Of a DNA stretch of 64,000 nucleotides, positions 12,666-24,753 are shown in pieces. How positions within the stretch are numbered: the first letter of the stretch is position 1; every line of letters starts with the position of its first letter. The stretch lies in contig NC_037310.1 in the NCBI RefSeq assembly GCF_000143535.2, positions 2,170,001 through 2,234,000 on the forward strand, given 5' to 3'. The notes beneath the pieces are model-generated. The model ran no database searches. It was not told the origin of the DNA and saw only the letters and a list, made by a program, of their open reading frames with translations. The position numbers and the translations under genes were made by a program. The DNA is from Botrytis cinerea B05.10. Taxonomy: Eukaryota; Ascomycota; Leotiomycetes; Helotiales; Sclerotiniaceae.

Positions 12666-15344
12666 CTCAGGTTGTGCTGCTGCTTGATATTCTTTAAGAA
12701 TGTGAGATCATTCGTTCAGCCTTGTGGATTATGTTAGACCAGGCTGCGACGATAGACGCAATGCATTGAGCTTATGTAAAAATAGCGGGGTATATCAAGG
12801 TGGTGGATTGGGCTCCAGTGATGACTAATCTCCCGTTCCACAATCCTGCATTCACTCCAGTTGACCAACTTCCGTTCCTGAGCATCTTCATGAGGCTGGC
12901 GAATCACAAGTGTGATTATTGATATAATGCACTATCGACACACAGGAAGGAAATTTGCCGGTTAAAGTTTTCTTGTAATGAAGAAGGAATAAGAAGTTTG
13001 CAATGCCAGAGTTGAGTCATGTACGCTGGAAACGAGAAGTGTATCGATATCCATCACAGTCTGGAGACATATCATACCTCTGCATGCCTTTCCTCTCCCG
13101 TCATTCTTACCCGTTTGTTCAGCCATCATATTTGGTCGTTCCGTGCATCTCTAGGTCAAGACGCCACAAGAATAGTAATTCATCTTCATATCATTATGAA
13201 ACTTGTACAACAACGAGAATTGGTGCTGCCCTCTGCCACCGTGGTAGATGCCAGCATCTAATAATCAAAGCAGTTATGAAATAGTGACATCACCTTGATA
13301 CCGGGAAATGCTATCTCAATATCTAGGTTGTGATATTAGCGAAAGCAATGCATTATGTCCCTCAAAATCATTGATATTCACGCAAAGCTTTTTTGCTCAC
13401 AAGAGGCACATTTTCTTTCTCTCACAACTTCCCCCTTTACTCCGTGAATATATCTTCTAGCTTTGTAAGTGGTTTGGAAAGTTAAGCTTGTCTGGTGATG
13501 TACTAGTGGCTGGCGTGCGAGTGTTGAGCGAAAGTCTTATAAGAAGGATGAGGGATTGTCATGGTGATTTAATAGGGATCGCGATACAAGAAACTGAAGA
13601 GAGAGCTCTGTTCGTCTCTTTTGATATCCCCAATGCTATTTGTTGTGCCTAAATCTTATGTGCAAGAGTTTATGCTTGATCTCTAAGCAGCAGTACGATA
13701 CTTAGCTTCTGCATATATGACCCTTGTGATATTAGTATATGTAGATGAAAATATTGAGACAGCCCTCTGTATAGACCACATCGCGAAGCTTCACCGCAGA
13801 AACATGCCCGACGTTTTTGTTTGTGACTCACAACAAGAAACCAGATTAAACTATTGATATATGTTAGTCATATGACCCAAGTGCCGTTTCATTCTTCAAG
13901 TGTAAGGAGGTGCAAGGTAAACTTACAGCAAGCTTCTTATTATCTATAGAGCCGCAATTACAAATAAGTGACTGTGAGCCGGCGAGTGTATCACTGTGAT
14001 GGCTGATGACTGTCAGTATCAATGGCAAAATGCCTCTGGAGCTGCGCTTCTAGGGATGCGTTGGCGATTTAAAGACATGGCTCGGCGGGAAATTCAGCAG
14101 CGGTATTCGAAAACTGTATTTTACTTAATTTTCCAAATGTGACTGTTTTTCGAGAGGCTTGGGCATGGTTGACATCCTTTGTGAATTCCTCTGTATTTTT
14201 CTATCTCTTCTGGTTAATATAACAAGACTTGGAAAGAAGTGTCTGGAGCTGGGCAGGCGTCAACCCAGGAGATCAAGTAAAAGAATGGCCTTTTGCAGTT
14301 CATCAAATATGAGAATCAAAAGAACTACAAAAATGCAACAAAAAACTACCAAAAAATAGAAGCACAGCTGGACAAGCAAGATAAGCACAACAAGGGAAAG
14401 AGGGCATGCATCTTAAGATGAAAGCACAACGTGACCAAAGCAAGGGAATTCGCTCTCTGCAAAGGTGATGATGGTCTTATGCAAGGTACTAGACCCATAG
14501 TACTTCTATTTGATGAATATCGCTTTACTTTGATATATGTACTACTAGCAAGCGAGCTCGAGTGGATCCCCCAAGCTAGTAGACGATTTTGTATGATCAT
14601 AGGAGAGTCTGCGCATCCAAAGAGTAAGATCGAGAGATCAAAAGGAGGTTAACATTTATATTTCAAAAAAGCTATTCCGTGCTGGTTAGTAAGGGAGAGT
14701 AAAATCCGAATTTATTTATATCAAGATCCATACCCCACTTTCCAAATACCCAGCTTCGTTACTTGAATAGAGTGGATAACAATTTACAAATACTGTTTAT
14801 GGCAGTTGTAGGCATAGTACTCGATTGTGTTGTGATTTGACCATAGAAAACCTCATGATAAAGTGATGCATAAAGAATCTATGCAGGATTGTGACAACTC
14901 CCCCAATTGTTGGTTGTTAATGTTGTGACAAAACTGAACATTATAGTTTAGTATTTGGCAATCATTTTTTGTTTATGCTTTGATTCTAATTTTGTTTTGT
15001 ATTGTATCACTCGGCCGATGAGTTGTTGTGATCAACCTTTTTTTTTCAGACTCAACTTACATTTGAGATTACCCCTTCGCGTATATTTACACCAGAACAA
15101 CCACCCCTCGAACCTTCCTATTTGACTTATACTCAGAGAGTTGCTCTTTCTCTCCATCCTATTGTGATATCAAAATTGATTTTTTTCAGTTGATCTTCTT
15201 CTCCTTCACAACTCTACATTGGCAAACCCTTCTTGGTCCATTGGAATGATTTTGTATCTACATTTTTGCTCCACTTGCTCCCTTCGCTTTTGCTCCTTTT
15301 TGATTCAATTTTGATTCAATTTTACTCCTTTTTTGAAGAATATT
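12666..15344. other. Long intergenic region before the RhoGEF gene
   Basis: This 2.7-kb stretch lies between the divergently transcribed NAS2 and RhoGEF genes, so it holds both promoters. Open frames at 13003..13284, 14159..14359 and 14431..14652 are short and unrecognised. The last ~300 bases before the RhoGEF start are T- and CT-rich (for example 15036-15060 and 15181-15330), the usual composition of a fungal core promoter and 5' leader. Nothing else is recognised. Confidence 0.55.
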
Positions 15345-18300
15345 ATGGAAACTTCTATCCAGGAAGATACAGCTCTTGACAGATCAATCAAATCCGCTCC
15401 CGCTATCAACAAATTTGGTACCTTGGCCAAGAAAAATACCCTTCTTCGTGGATCTAAAAATATAGGTACCTCGGAGTGTATCAAAGACAAATTTGGTGAG
15501 GAAGTTCCAGCTCTTGGTCAGAAGTGGTGGTCAAATAGTACAGCCGATTCACCCGTCAAAGGCCTCCGCGAAGCAAGATATTGCCCTGAAAATTGCATCA
15601 CCTTTGACACCAAATACACTATCAACTACTACAACGAAGAAGGTATACCAATTGAAAGCCCTATCGAAGACCCTGTCGAAGAACCTATTCCAGCAAAGAA
15701 GTTAATGTGGAACAGAGAGAGAGCTTCTGGGCCCTCTGATACTGTTCATTCCGACGACGGTCTAGCGGTCAATTTCCAAGAGCTTATCAAAATGGAAACA
15801 GACACCCCAAACCATCCAAGACATTCCGCCACTAATGATCGCTTTGATGAGAATTCTGAAGCTAATACCGCGCCTATCATAAATCAATTTGCAGGCGAAC
15901 TTACTGCAATGCAAGTCATCAACCACCAAGAGAAGCCTGCTACCGGTGGCAGCTTTGATATCAATCCCCGAATCAGCCACTCAGCCGTCGAAAATGAACG
16001 TGCGGAAGAATCCTTCACTGCAATATCAGTCTCTGCCGACCGAGAGATATCTGCGATAGACAACAGTCTCGGAAATAAAATCTCTAATACTATGCGAAAC
16101 TTGGCTGCTAAAGGACTACAGGTGGTCAATGATTTAGATGAGAAAGCTGCTGCTCGCGCTCAATTTTTTTTCGATGGCACAGAAGATCAATATACGGATG
16201 ATCACGTTGCAGCAATGACTGCCACCAGGCGCCATGACAAGTCTTCGACGAATAGCAGTCTTGGAAGCAGAGTCTCTAGCACTATGCGCAACCTGGCTGA
16301 AGTTGGATTACAAGTCATTCATGATCTAGATGAGAAAGCCGCTCGTCACGCTAGATTCTCCTTAGACAGCCCAACTCCAATGGAACAAGAGCCGGTAGTC
16401 ACAAGCCAAACAAATCCCTTCGAGAAATTTCTACATACCATCAAGCGACGAAGTGGACATAGGAAGACAACCAGCTGTGACATGCCTAGAAACAGAATTG
16501 AAGGAGGCTTGTTTGAATCACCCATCACCTCACAGAGACCCGGCCACAGGAAATCCCTGTCGGGCAGTTCCTATGGGTTTGTGAATAACATGAAGAGTGT
16601 CGGAACCAGTCTTGCAAGCTTCAGTATTGTACCACGTTCAAGAACTGGCATGTCTTCTCGCCATCAGCGAACTGACTACAGCAGTAGAGCATCATATGCT
16701 GTAAGTAACCTACTTTCGGTTTTCAACTCACAGAGGTGCGCGACTAATATTATCCGATAGGGAAGAGCTTCTGAAGACAACGGAAACTGCTTGTCACGGG
16801 CATTTATCCTCGATAAGGACGTGATTAAGCGCATGGAACAACGTCAAGGTGTTATTGAGGAGATTATATCCACCGAGAAGGCATACCTTGATGATATTCA
16901 AGCTCTCATACGTGTATGCTACAATAAATCCATCCCACTTAAATTCTTTTACTGATTGTCACCTAGGTTTTCGACGGTCTCCTAATTGCGATCCCTATTC
17001 TCTCTCAAAGCTTACGCAAGTCCATTGTTCTTACTCTCAAGGATATTTGGAATCACAATAATGAGCTCTATAATGAACTCGTTACAGTTGTGGCTAATAC
17101 AAACAAGTCTTCTGGGGTAGGAGTGGTCAATCCACCAAACCATCCGCCAGTCAAGGGACACAAGAGATGGCAAAGTCTAGGGGAAGCACCTGCTTCGGAT
17201 CCTACCGAAAGCCGTGGTCGACACATTGGTGATCCTAAAGTTGCGGGAGAGATTGCAAAGGTCTTTTGTGGAAAGGTTCGGAAGTCATGCTTTCTTTGAT
17301 GACACAGATATTAACACGTTATAAGCAGATCCCGGGATTGTTCTTGTATGAGTCTTTTGGAATCATGCATAGCGAGGTTATGAAGCAAATCCATACATCA
17401 TACAGAACTACAGATGAATGGAAAGATTTCAACCAGGCAATTCGATCAACTGAGGAAATGATCATCTCTACTGATAATCGAGAAAATGGCTCCCGCAAAG
17501 GAAGACACTTCGACGATTACTTCATCAAGGTAAGATAAAGACCTCTTTTGAGTTTGCGGGCGCTGACAGTGTTCAAAGCCCATTCATCGCATTGCTAGAT
17601 ACGAAGTTTTGTTTGGTCGTCTCCTAGAACAAAGCCCAGTCTGTGATTGCCCAGAATCTTCAACCACCGTTGAGACTGCGCTTTTTAGAATCAAGGAAGT
17701 TCACAAGACAATGAATTCTGCTGCAGGAAATCATCAAAAGGCAACTGCAATGTCAAGAACATGGCTATTGCAGGATCGTCTGCTTTTTACAAGCCAGGTA
17801 AGTCTTCAAATTTCAATCAGCTGCCTTCTTCTCCTAATATTACCTAGCCGGAAAGCAGATCTCGTGATAAGGTCCGTATGCTTGAGCAGAACCATTTGTG
17901 TGGTGTGCTTCATGCTTGTTGGCAAACAAAAGACACTGTTGCAGGTCGTAATATCACCGGACAATACCTCATAGCTCTCTTGTATGAAAAGTTCTTCGTT
18001 CTTGCTCAGCCTTCTGGAACGCAAGACGAGGTTTACGTCATTCAGGCTTGTATTCCGATCAGTGAGCTCACTGTGGAGGATGTTGATAATGGAAAAGGTA
18101 GTAACAATTTTTCCTGCTTGATTAATTTAATATCCTTTGCTCTTCACATAAGTTCTGACATGAAATAGGCTTACAGTGTCACACGGCACCCCATTCCTGG
18201 AAGATTGTGTTCGAGCACATCTCTCAACTCTTCGAAATTATAGTGAGCGCATGCTCAGCAAAGGAAGAGTTGGAGTGGAAGAGCCGTTTGATTGATCGCT

Positions 18301-19369
18301 CTAGCAAGCCATGCAATAGCACTGTTCAGCAAGAAATGACTGCATCATTGTCATTTGATATCAAGCCAATGGGAACAGTCTATGGAAAGCCAGGTAGATT
18401 CCATGCACTTCTAGTATTTTCCTGTTCTTTCAGCTAATCGATTCTGCAACAGGTACTGTTGCTCGACGCAACTCTATCCATAGAGCAACAACAATGAAAG
18501 GTCAAACAACCATTCCTCGTAGCGTGATTGTTAGGAACACGAGTGCTACAGTCGAACCTTCTCTTTCAAGCTCCGCTTCCCAGCTCTCGATCAACAGATC
18601 TCAATCCCTGGCCGGTCCACATCGCCCGACAGTCCTTGCTCCTCCCCGCACAGAGCGTGTCCGTCTTGAAACCCTTCTCGCCGATGTCTGGACCCGTGAT
18701 ATCATCCCTTACCCTGGCATGGGCTCCAGAGCACACAGAGAGCACACGGTCAGAGCATCTGCAAGCTCTATGATGCGCAAAATCAGCCACGCAAGCATCT
18801 ACAGCATCACAAAGCGTTCGGGTAGTATTGCCAGTCTTCACAAGAGCGCAGAAGATCACACTGCCACCGAGCTAGATAGTCTCAGACCCATGGTTGTCAA
18901 TCGTCAAGCTCGTCACAGCTCTAGCGAAAGTGTGCCATTGCCCGAAGACGAACACTCCTTGTGTCAGGATGCAAGCGGCGGAAGACATGGCTCACGTCTT
19001 GCTGTGATTATCGATGAGAAGGAGGGCAGTGCTGGTACGGGTGCTGCTCGTTCTACAGCTGCCAGTCCAATCGTGGCTCGTCTTGCAAGTTTCAGAAGCA
19101 AGAAGAGCTCAGGCTCATTGGATGATTCGTTGAACTCTAAGCGTTCTACTGGTTCCAAATCCCCATCGGGAAAGAGCTCATTGGCATTACCAATTGTTAC
19201 TGCTGCTCATGGAGAGGAAGTCAGAAAGGAGAATGTATTACATTCGTCAATGACTGTTGATGGTAGTAGTGGTGGAGAAGAAGTAGCTGGGGAATTATTG
19301 CAGGCACACCAGCGAAAAGGTAGAAACAGAACCATGCTAATGGAGGGATTCAAGAATCTTTTCCGTTAG
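15345..19369 (+). CDS. Rho guanine-nucleotide exchange factor (DH domain)
   Basis: Eight exons: 15345..16700, 16761..16913, 16967..17275, 17329..17529, 17579..17797, 17848..18097, 18169..18393 and 18453..19369, giving 1209 residues. The frame also opens upstream at a TTG, but the first ATG is at 15345. Residues 1 to ~470 are disordered and contain a duplicated ~38-residue block (see findings). The DH domain spans about 480-745. It starts with GVIEEIISTEKAYLDDI and ends with the helix FDDYFIKPIHRIARYEVLFGRLL, which matches the conserved CR3 'P..R..RY..LL' signature that contacts Rho GTPases. A PH-like segment follows (about 750-910). The C-terminus is Ser-rich and basic. Such proteins load GTP on Rho/Cdc42-type switches to control polarity and wall synthesis. 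The target GTPase cannot be told from sequence. No CH, PB1 or BRCT domain is seen, so it is not Cdc24 or Bud3. Confidence 0.9.
16062..16370 (+). repeat. Internal duplicated block in the RhoGEF coding sequence
   Basis: Two related coding blocks at about 16062..16177 and 16251..16370 both read as S-LG followed by S-TMRNLA, GLQV and DLDEKAA. The shared core is about 38 residues. The DNA has diverged at many third positions, so the duplication is old and probably kept by selection. Confidence 0.85.
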
Positions 19370-20039
19370 ATTCAGAGATAACATACTGGCTTGTATTAAA
19401 AACTTCATAGGTAGCATTTGTTTAAAGGGAATATTAAGGATTATTTGATACTGTTCGGCTTTGATGGTGTGACTGTGAAGAAGCATTATGAATAATAGGC
19501 ATTCTGGGTTACGATATATGGGAAGATTAGCAGTTTGTTAGTTGCCCAACTTCAGTATCTGGTTCCACAATGGATATAAAAAAAATGAAGATCTTTTCGG
19601 TTTTTAGTCTAAACTCATAGCATTGTGTGAGTACTTAATCTCTACTCTGTCAATGCAGTTAGATGATACTCTATGGTGATCTTCCAAATCTTACCTGCCA
19701 AGGTAATACTAGCTAGAATGTTTGAGGTGATAGAACATGAAGTTCATTTCCATGTGGTACTATTTGGTAATTATTTGGATGTTTACAAGTTAGCTTATTA
19801 AGCTTTCTCCGGCAATAGATGTCGAATTACCAAATGTCTCGTAAAAATTTTATAGACAAGTTGAATTCTTTTATTTTAATATTTGAGTAATTTGAAGACT
19901 TAAAATCCTTTCATCATTGAACTGCGGTTCGCATTATTATTCGAACCCCCAGATTCTCCTTCCGTTTGATCGCCTCCCTTCTCGTCCACTACATGATGAC
20001 TGGCTGTCCAAATCAACCCTTCACATTCACCATCAGCCC
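19370..20039. other. Intergenic region
   Basis: About 670 bases of AT-rich 3' flank of the RhoGEF gene. No gene is seen. Confidence 0.55.
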
Positions 20040-20990
20040 AACCCGGCCTTCATAATTCGAACAGCACCAAAAACGGAAATTCCCACAACTCCCTGGGATT
20101 GATCCGTCGTTGAAGATGGAGACCATGTAGAAGGACAACGATCGAGTAGCAAAGACGCGTTATTGTGGGTAATAAGAGTTTTAGAAAATGAGCGCTGCGT
20201 TACCGATGAATATCATCAGCAGCCCCGGCGTGAAGGTCATGAACAATGTATCGACGAAAGAAGACCAGTCGATTATGGCACATGGTTGGTTTGGGGGCTC
20301 GTACACGTATTTTCATCGTGAAAAGCGGAGTGATAAAGGTAGCGAGGGTACTAAGATCTATGATTCATACAGATTAGGGGAAACAGGCTTGTCCCTGAAG
20401 CTTGTATAGCACGATGTGGTAGATGATACCTCCAGCCGAGGAGCCCGATGACGCAATCCCAACAGCGAGACCTGTCTTAGTGGTAGAACATGTCGGAATC
20501 GAAGATACCATAGGTGTAATGAGCAAACTTCCCCTATTCCTAGGCAAAAAACTTATGCGGGCAATGCTTGCCAATACTCTGTGTACAAAGAAAGCACCAT
20601 GAAAGCAAACACAACCAGGAAAATTCCCGTGAACAGGAAAAGACGAAGATAACCTCGGTCGTAGATAGGCCGGCAATGAGTCCCGTAAACTGGAGTAGAA
20701 CACACTCAACGGATCCAATCCATAATATATTAGACGAAGAGGCCGTAAAAAGATAGCCCGACTCGTAGTATGCTTGAAAAGCAAACTAACACATGAGAAC
20801 CAGTCGCAACCTCGTCCAATCGATTGACTTCCTGGCACAAACTCTCACCCGGCGATCTTGACCAAATGTATGTTCATGTTTGCAATCACTTTACAAATTC
20901 CAGACGGAGACCCGTTCATGGGCCAGATTTCTGAACTGCCATGTGACTGAGCCGTCGTTCAGTGGCGGCTGCAATAACCTGGGTAACAAC
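20040..20990 (-). pseudogene. Decayed monocarboxylate-transporter-like MFS gene
   Basis: Reading the minus strand in several frames recovers, in the right order, blocks typical of fungal MCT-type MFS transporters. Near 20930 is a PPLNDGSVTWQ block resembling the usual N-terminal start. Then come FAFQAYYESGYLFTASSS (about 20790-20735), IYDRGYLRLFLFTGIF (about 20670-20620), PMVSSIPTCSTTKTGLAVGI and ASSGSSAGGIIYHIVLYKLQ (about 20515-20390), MKIRVRAPKPT (about 20315-20285), IDWSSFVDTLFMTFTPGLL (about 20265-20205) and LSFYMVSIFNDGS (about 20135-20095). The frame is broken at least at a GGCCTATC site near 20673 (apparent loss of one C), at a TAA near 20562, and after 20375, and stops occur elsewhere. 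The pieces cannot make one protein. It is a relic of a proton-linked carboxylate carrier. Exact ends are uncertain. Confidence 0.82.
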
Positions 20991-22389
20991 CAAAGAAGAG
21001 ATGCATGGAGGCGTGGAAAGTCTGATTTGCATTATTCTAGAAGATGTCTTCAAGATAAATTGTGGGAACCTTCGAAAGGCGTAGGGTATTCATCGTAGAG
21101 CAATGACTGTCGCCCAAATCATGGGCCTTCGCCGCTCCCATATACCATCTCTGCAAAGTATCAAGCCAGATCTTATTGCCGATCCAGGTTTTAAGTCGTT
21201 CGTCAAAATCCCATTGCTCGAGAGCAATCAAGATCTTAGAATTCTCAAGGCGAATCTATACGTAGGAGGTCAAAACTTGTCTCGTCTAATAACACTTGCC
21301 CAGATCTTTCCTATACACCACCACCTGGGGCGGGGCAACAGTAATCACTGAACCATCTGTATGGCACGGAGCAGGAATCCGGCATGTTATCAGATTATCT
21401 GTGCGCGCTTGAAGAATCAGACACCAATCTAAACACAAGAATCGATAGGGAACAGCATACTGATATGCTGCCAGAATCTAGTTCTCTTCTGCAAGCTCAG
21501 ACGTATCTTGAAATGCCGGGGGTTATGGCTGGCGTGAACGACTGGCATTTTCAAGGTTGGTGTAGCAAGAGTAATAAGGATAAATTAGAAAACTCTATTT
21601 CATCCTTCTCCGCATAGATCGATTACTGCCCTAGCCATCATTGAAAATGATAACCTTACCACACGCCGATTGAAACACGGAATCATGTACCGTCAACATC
21701 AAATCTACGAAACGCAATATCTCTGAAACCTGAGCGTCGCAAAGACCAGCACAGGAAATAATTGATAAGAATACCAGGGTATGTTTTCGTCATGATTGTG
21801 ACTTGTGGTGGCTTGTGTGCGATGATCGTTCAGGAAAAGTCACTTGATTTGAAGATTTGAAGCTTAGGTAGGCAGTGCTAAGAGTGCGTAGAGCTCTCTG
21901 CATTGCACAGCATATACGAGGACATCCGAAGAAGGAGATGAAGCATTTGTGGTTCCGAGGTGTGTGTTTGTATGTACGACAGCGCTGACCGAATCGCCGG
22001 CCAAATCACTGACCAAGAATGTGATGTGATGATGTGACGATGTATCACTCCACTACCCGGTATATCTAAGATTACGGTCAGATATTCTCGACTCCATCAC
22101 CACCTATCAAGAGACCCAGCAAACCAACTTGAGCACATAAGAAGCGCGCGCATGAGAGCAGCCGCCACAGTGGCAACGGCGGTGTCCTTGCAGCAATGAA
22201 TACATGGCATGGCATTGCGATATGAGGCATTTATATACGGAGGAGATGGTTCCCATTGGAAGCTTCGTTTGATACATACTATGGCTTCTTTTAACTTTAC
22301 CGAACATTCCGGATGAGATGGGGCTTCTATCAACCCCACTCAATTCAAACAGCAAGATCCTCGTCGTCAAACTCAAAACAAAGCGAGGA

Positions 22390-22434
22390 TACGACCAATA
22401 CGACCAATACGGCCAATACGATCAATACGATCCC
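22390..22434. repeat. Tandem 9-bp repeat (ACGACCAAT-type)
   Basis: Four to five imperfect copies of a 9-bp unit related to ACGACCAAT run in tandem. Copies differ by single C/T or G/A changes (CGGCCAAT, CGATCAAT). Confidence 0.8.
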
Positions 22435-22639
22435 TAACTCATAACTCAAACTTCATCATTCCAAACAGAGCATCAGCACGATCTATACGACGGCTTGGAC
22501 GCATACGATGCAATAGGTAGTTTGTATGAGGCCTAGTCTGCACAAATGCCACATCTACTTTCAAACTGGGGAACCCTTTATGAGGATTGTGGACAGGGCT
22601 ATGCGTTTGTCGTTCCAGGTCTCATCTTCCCCTTACGAC

Positions 22640-22692
22640 TTGGCCTTGGCCTAATTGATCTTGGCCTAGTTGACCTTGACCTAATTGATCTC
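22640..22692. repeat. Imperfect tandem repeat of a TTGGCCTAATTGATC-like unit
   Basis: About three degenerate copies of a 12-15 base unit containing CCTAATTGATC or CCTAGTTGACC occur in tandem. It is non-coding and of unknown role. Confidence 0.7.
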
Positions 22693-22728
22693 AGCTTGCA
22701 TTCGGTTGGGATGGTAACTGCGCCTTGT

Positions 22729-22766
22729 GGATTGGATTGGATTGGATTGGATTGGATTGGATTGGG
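22729..22766. repeat. Pentanucleotide microsatellite (GGATT)n
   Basis: There are about seven near-perfect copies of GGATT. Confidence 0.9.
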
Positions 22767-22901
22767 AGGATTCGCAACCAGATGCTTATTCCACCCCGTG
22801 TCCGCTTACCTTATATTCCTTCTGGTGTTCCGAGGTCAAAGGATGTGTTGCCAACTGAAAACCGAAGCGCCGAGCTTTCTTCATAAAGAGAGTTTAGACT
22901 A

Positions 22902-22962
22902 ACGTGGTTTATCATCGAGTGGCCCATATCATCGAGTGGCCCACTTTCACCTCAATTTACAC
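22902..22962 (+). repeat. Left terminal inverted repeat, 61 bp
   Basis: It is the reverse complement of 24693..24753 along its full length as read by eye. It contains a direct duplication of a 17-bp unit with core ATCATCGAGTGGCCCA (about 22910-22943), which may be a pair of transposase binding sites. Confidence 0.95.
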
Positions 22963-23011
22963 TTTCAAACCCATATTATTCAACAACAATTGAATCAATT
23001 GATTAAAACTA

Positions 23012-24655
23012 TTAAGAATCTAATAATCTAGGATCTATTACATTATTTTGACAGGTTCTTGCATTATGTCCTGTCTTTCCGCATTTACTACAACATCGAT
23101 TAGAAGATGCTTCCCCATTAGAATTCCCCCCTTTTTGACGCTCGTCGCGTTGAATCTGAATATCAACCTCTTGCTGAGATAATATATCAAGAGCCTCTTG
23201 TCCAGTGAGCACTCCTCCTTGACGTAATTGAGTTTTTTTCGCGCGTCGACGCTTGCTTAATGCCTCATTTGCTGCCCGAAGTGTACGATTCTCTGCACTT
23301 AAAAGTGTATTCTCATGAGCTAATCTCTCTGTACCCTTAGCTAGAGCTAGTACAGTTTCGAATATAGGTGTAGGAGAGCTTGATTGATGACGAGTTATTC
23401 GAGATTTAACTAATATTGATTGAGAAAGAGCTTCTGTTGGGTTGCGAGGGGTTTGAGAGATCCATTGATTTAGATCGAAAGAGGGGGGGGTAGGTGTGCG
23501 AATTCGAATATCTAATTTCGAGAGTACAGCTTCAGGATTAAATGGGATTAAACCTGTTCCTCGGAATCCTGATTTCATATTCTGAGAGGTGATTGATTCC
23601 TCGTATGCAGCTTTAAAAGCTATAAAGAATTCAACCTTCGAAATATGATTGATATGTGCCTTGATAAATCCATCAATTTGACCACCATATGAACGTTTTA
23701 GATTGCTAAAACAGCCAACATCAAGTGGTTGAGTTAAATGACTTGAATGCGGTGGTAAACGTAAACATATAATATCGTTCTCTTTGCAGTATACTTGAAA
23801 AGCTATTGATTCGTGGCTTTCATGCCCATCCAGTACCAACATTCGATATTTGCCCTTTCTTCGATTCTTAGTATGCTTGTCGAAGTGTTTCAACCATTCT
23901 AAACCCGTCTCATTATTCGTCCACCCATTAGATGTAGGTTTAATAGCCCATTCCGCAGGAAGATTCGTTTCGGTGTACCAATTGGAGAGATGAACTTGTC
24001 CTTGAACTACTAGAAATGGGGGAATAGTTTCACCCTCGCCATTTCCGCATATTATTGCTGTAGCCCATTCTCGATTGCCTGGCTGTACTGTCTTGCTTCT
24101 GCCATTTCGTTCAGCACTAGTTACTACCATTGCTGTACATATAATCCCCATCATAAAGCCTGTTTCGTCGAAATTGTAGAAATCTCCGTCCAAAATGCCG
24201 TATTTCGCTCGCATATTCGCAACTAGTCGAAATCACTCTTCAAGAAGCTTAGGATCCTCGCAGAGAGCTCTTTGAAAGTCATAAACACGACTAAAACGCG
24301 TCTTTAATTCGATTCGACGCTTTACGAATCGATGCGCCCAGAGCTTCCCAACGCGTTTCGCACCCCTCGATTCGAGAATATCATTCGCCATATCTTCCAC
24401 ATTCTTTAGTTTAGGTGGAAATCCTCTTAAATCCATATCGAGTATATATTGAACAATCACCTCTTCTTCTAATTCTGTAATATTATGACGATTCGCTCGA
24501 GTTTCTGTACGAAGAGGTAAACCTTCCATTCTATGTCGAAGAGTCGTACGAGGAATATTATAGAGCATAGCAGCCTTTCGAATGCTTAATTTTTTATCTT
24601 TATGAATAGCTTCGATAGCAAGGAGTATACGAGCTTCTTGATTATTCGAATTCAT
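23012..24655 (-). pseudogene. Pogo/Fot1-like DDE transposase with one in-frame stop
   Basis: The frame runs from the ATG at 24655 to the stop at 23012, 547 codons before the final stop, with one TGA at 24235..24233 (codon 141) between LLEE and FRLVANM. No frameshift is seen. Domains in order: an N-terminal Psq-type helix-turn-helix (about residues 5-50, with LSIRKAAMLYNIPRTTLRHR), a CENP-B/Tc5-type HTH (about 60-130), then the DDE domain. Catalytic Asps are at about 163 (NFDETGF), 276 (VLDGHESH) and 312 (QPLDVGCF), so the last pair has DD35D spacing. The C-terminus carries a leucine-rich segment and a zinc knuckle (CSKCGKTGHNARTC). In related fungal transposases the stop position is usually Trp followed by F-L, so a TGG-to-TGA change is likely. 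The copy is probably non-autonomous unless read-through occurs. Confidence 0.93.
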
Positions 24656-24692
24656 TATAGGTTGTTGATAAAACGCGTGTTGAAAGAGACAG

Positions 24693-24751
24693 GTGTAAAT
24701 TGAGGTGAAAGTGGGCCACTCGATGATATGGGCCACTCGATGATAAACCAC

Positions 24752-24753
<2 letters not shown>
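24693..24753 (-). repeat. Right terminal inverted repeat, 61 bp
   Basis: It mirrors 22902..22962 and includes the same duplicated 17-bp unit in inverse orientation. The outer end directly abuts a TTA microsatellite. Confidence 0.95.

Larger units (their letters stand above)
20991..22901. other. Intergenic, repeat-rich pocket left of the transposon
   Basis: No intact gene is found in about 1.9 kb. Open frames at 21037..21231 (minus) and 21384..21617 (plus) read like ordinary protein but match nothing I recognise. They may be remnants of further decayed genes. Several short tandem repeats occur at 22390-22770 and are listed separately. Confidence 0.5.
22902..24753. mobile_element. pogo/Fot1-type DNA transposon, 1,852 bp, TA target duplication
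   Basis: The element is bounded by 61-bp terminal inverted repeats that read ACGTGGTTTATCATCGAG at the left end and the exact complement at the right end. The dinucleotide TA lies immediately outside both ends (22900-22901 and 24754-24755), the target duplication of the Tc1/mariner superfamily. It carries one gene, a DDE transposase on the minus strand. Size, single gene and TA duplication match the pogo/Fot1 group of fungi. The Botrytis element Flipper is of this group and similar in size, but I cannot say from memory whether this is the same family. The perfect-looking TIRs suggest recent insertion. Confidence 0.95.

Noticed and set aside
21037..21231. Minus-strand frame EQWDFDERLKTWIGN...
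   Set aside because: It reads like protein but matches no family I can name, and flanking frames are closed, so it is kept only as a possible relic.
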